Origin: Acidimicrobiia bacterium
Lineage (GTDB): Bacteria > Actinomycetota > Acidimicrobiia > IMCC26256 > PALSA-610
Assembly (NCBI GenBank): GCA_027494135.1
Contig: JAOSJK010000012.1
Span: forward strand, 191,001 to 255,000
Direction: 5' to 3'
Length of the DNA stretch: 64,000 bases
The notes under the pieces are model-generated. The model worked only from the letters and a program-made list of their open reading frames with translations. It did not search any database and was not told where the DNA came from. Position 1 is the first letter of the stretch; each line of letters begins with the position of its first letter. The position numbers were made by a program, and so were the translations under genes. Positions 63,306-64,000 of the stretch are shown here, piece by piece.

Positions 63306-64000
63306 TCGTCGTCCCCGCCTGGAACGAGGAGGCGGCGCTCCCCGCGACGCTGGCGGAGCTCCGCACGACCGCGCCCGATCTCCACGTCGTGGTCGTCGAC
63401 GACGGCTCCTCCGACACGACGTCGCGTGTCGCGCTCGCCGCAGGCGCGCGTGTCGTGCGGTTGCCCTTCAACCTGGGCGTCGGCGGTGCCGTCAAGACCG
63501 GGCTCCGCTTTGCGGTGGAGCGCGGCTACGACCGGGCCGTAGTCCTCGACGCCGACGGGCAGCACGACTCCGCGGAGATCGAGGCGCTCCTCGCGCGTCT
63601 CGACGCCGGGGCCGACATGGTGATCGGCAGCAGGTTCGCGCAGGGTGCACCCGACTACGCGGTCGGGATGACCCGTGGACGCGCGATGGCCGCCCTAAGG
63701 TTCGTCGTGAAGCGCGCCACCGGACACGCCTTCACCGACGTGACCTCCGGCTTCCGCGCGTTCGGCCGGCCCGTGCTCGACTTGCTCGCCCGGGAGTATC
63801 CGGCCGAGTACCTCGCCGACACCGTGGAGGTGCTACTGATCGTCTCGCACGGCGGCTACCGGATAGATGAGGTACCGGTCTCCATGCGGCCCCGCGCGGG
63901 CGGGAGGCCCTCGAGCGTCCGCCTCCGCCTTGTCCTCAACTACATGCGCCTTCTGGTAGGCATCCTCTCGTCTGCGTACCGGCGTTCGCGACCCCGTAGG
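63293..64000 (+). CDS. GT2 glycosyltransferase, dolichol-phosphate mannosyltransferase-like (start approximate; runs to or past the window end)
   Basis: LIVVPAWNEEAALPATLAEL; VVVVDDGSSDTTSRVA; LPFNLGVGGAVKTGLRFA; VVLDADGQHD; MVIGSRF; TDVTSGFRAFG. Confidence 0.9.

Overview
High-GC actinobacterial chromosome segment; the gene content (F420/LLM enzyme, WS/DGAT, AftD-like enzyme, DUF3501 locus) suggests an Acidimicrobiia-like lineage, but that is inference. No CRISPR array, tRNA, rRNA, phage or transposase was recognised. Most of the window is transport, lipid/CoA and envelope-glycan metabolism. Main points of interest: (1) a HAAT-type importer in which an MFS transporter, LivF and LivG appear to be one polypeptide (6761-9760), next to a LivH-LivM fusion and a TM-anchored binding protein; (2) an Opp-type importer with one BCDF core and five tandem paralogous binding proteins, interrupted by a thiolase and an enoyl-CoA hydratase (26524-41421); (3) a Fur/rubrerythrin/FeS-oxidoreductase/DUF3501 operon with a palindromic operator; (4) a small-TM/methyltransferase/membrane-sulfatase module; (5) a Tat small subunit plus GMC oxidoreductase pair; (6) an AftD-like arabinofuranosyltransferase beside GT4/GT39/GT2 and methyltransferase genes. 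More than 25 genes need a single frameshift correction, usually near G/C homopolymers, so indel sequencing or assembly errors are likely. CDS coordinates given across frameshifts are reconstructions.
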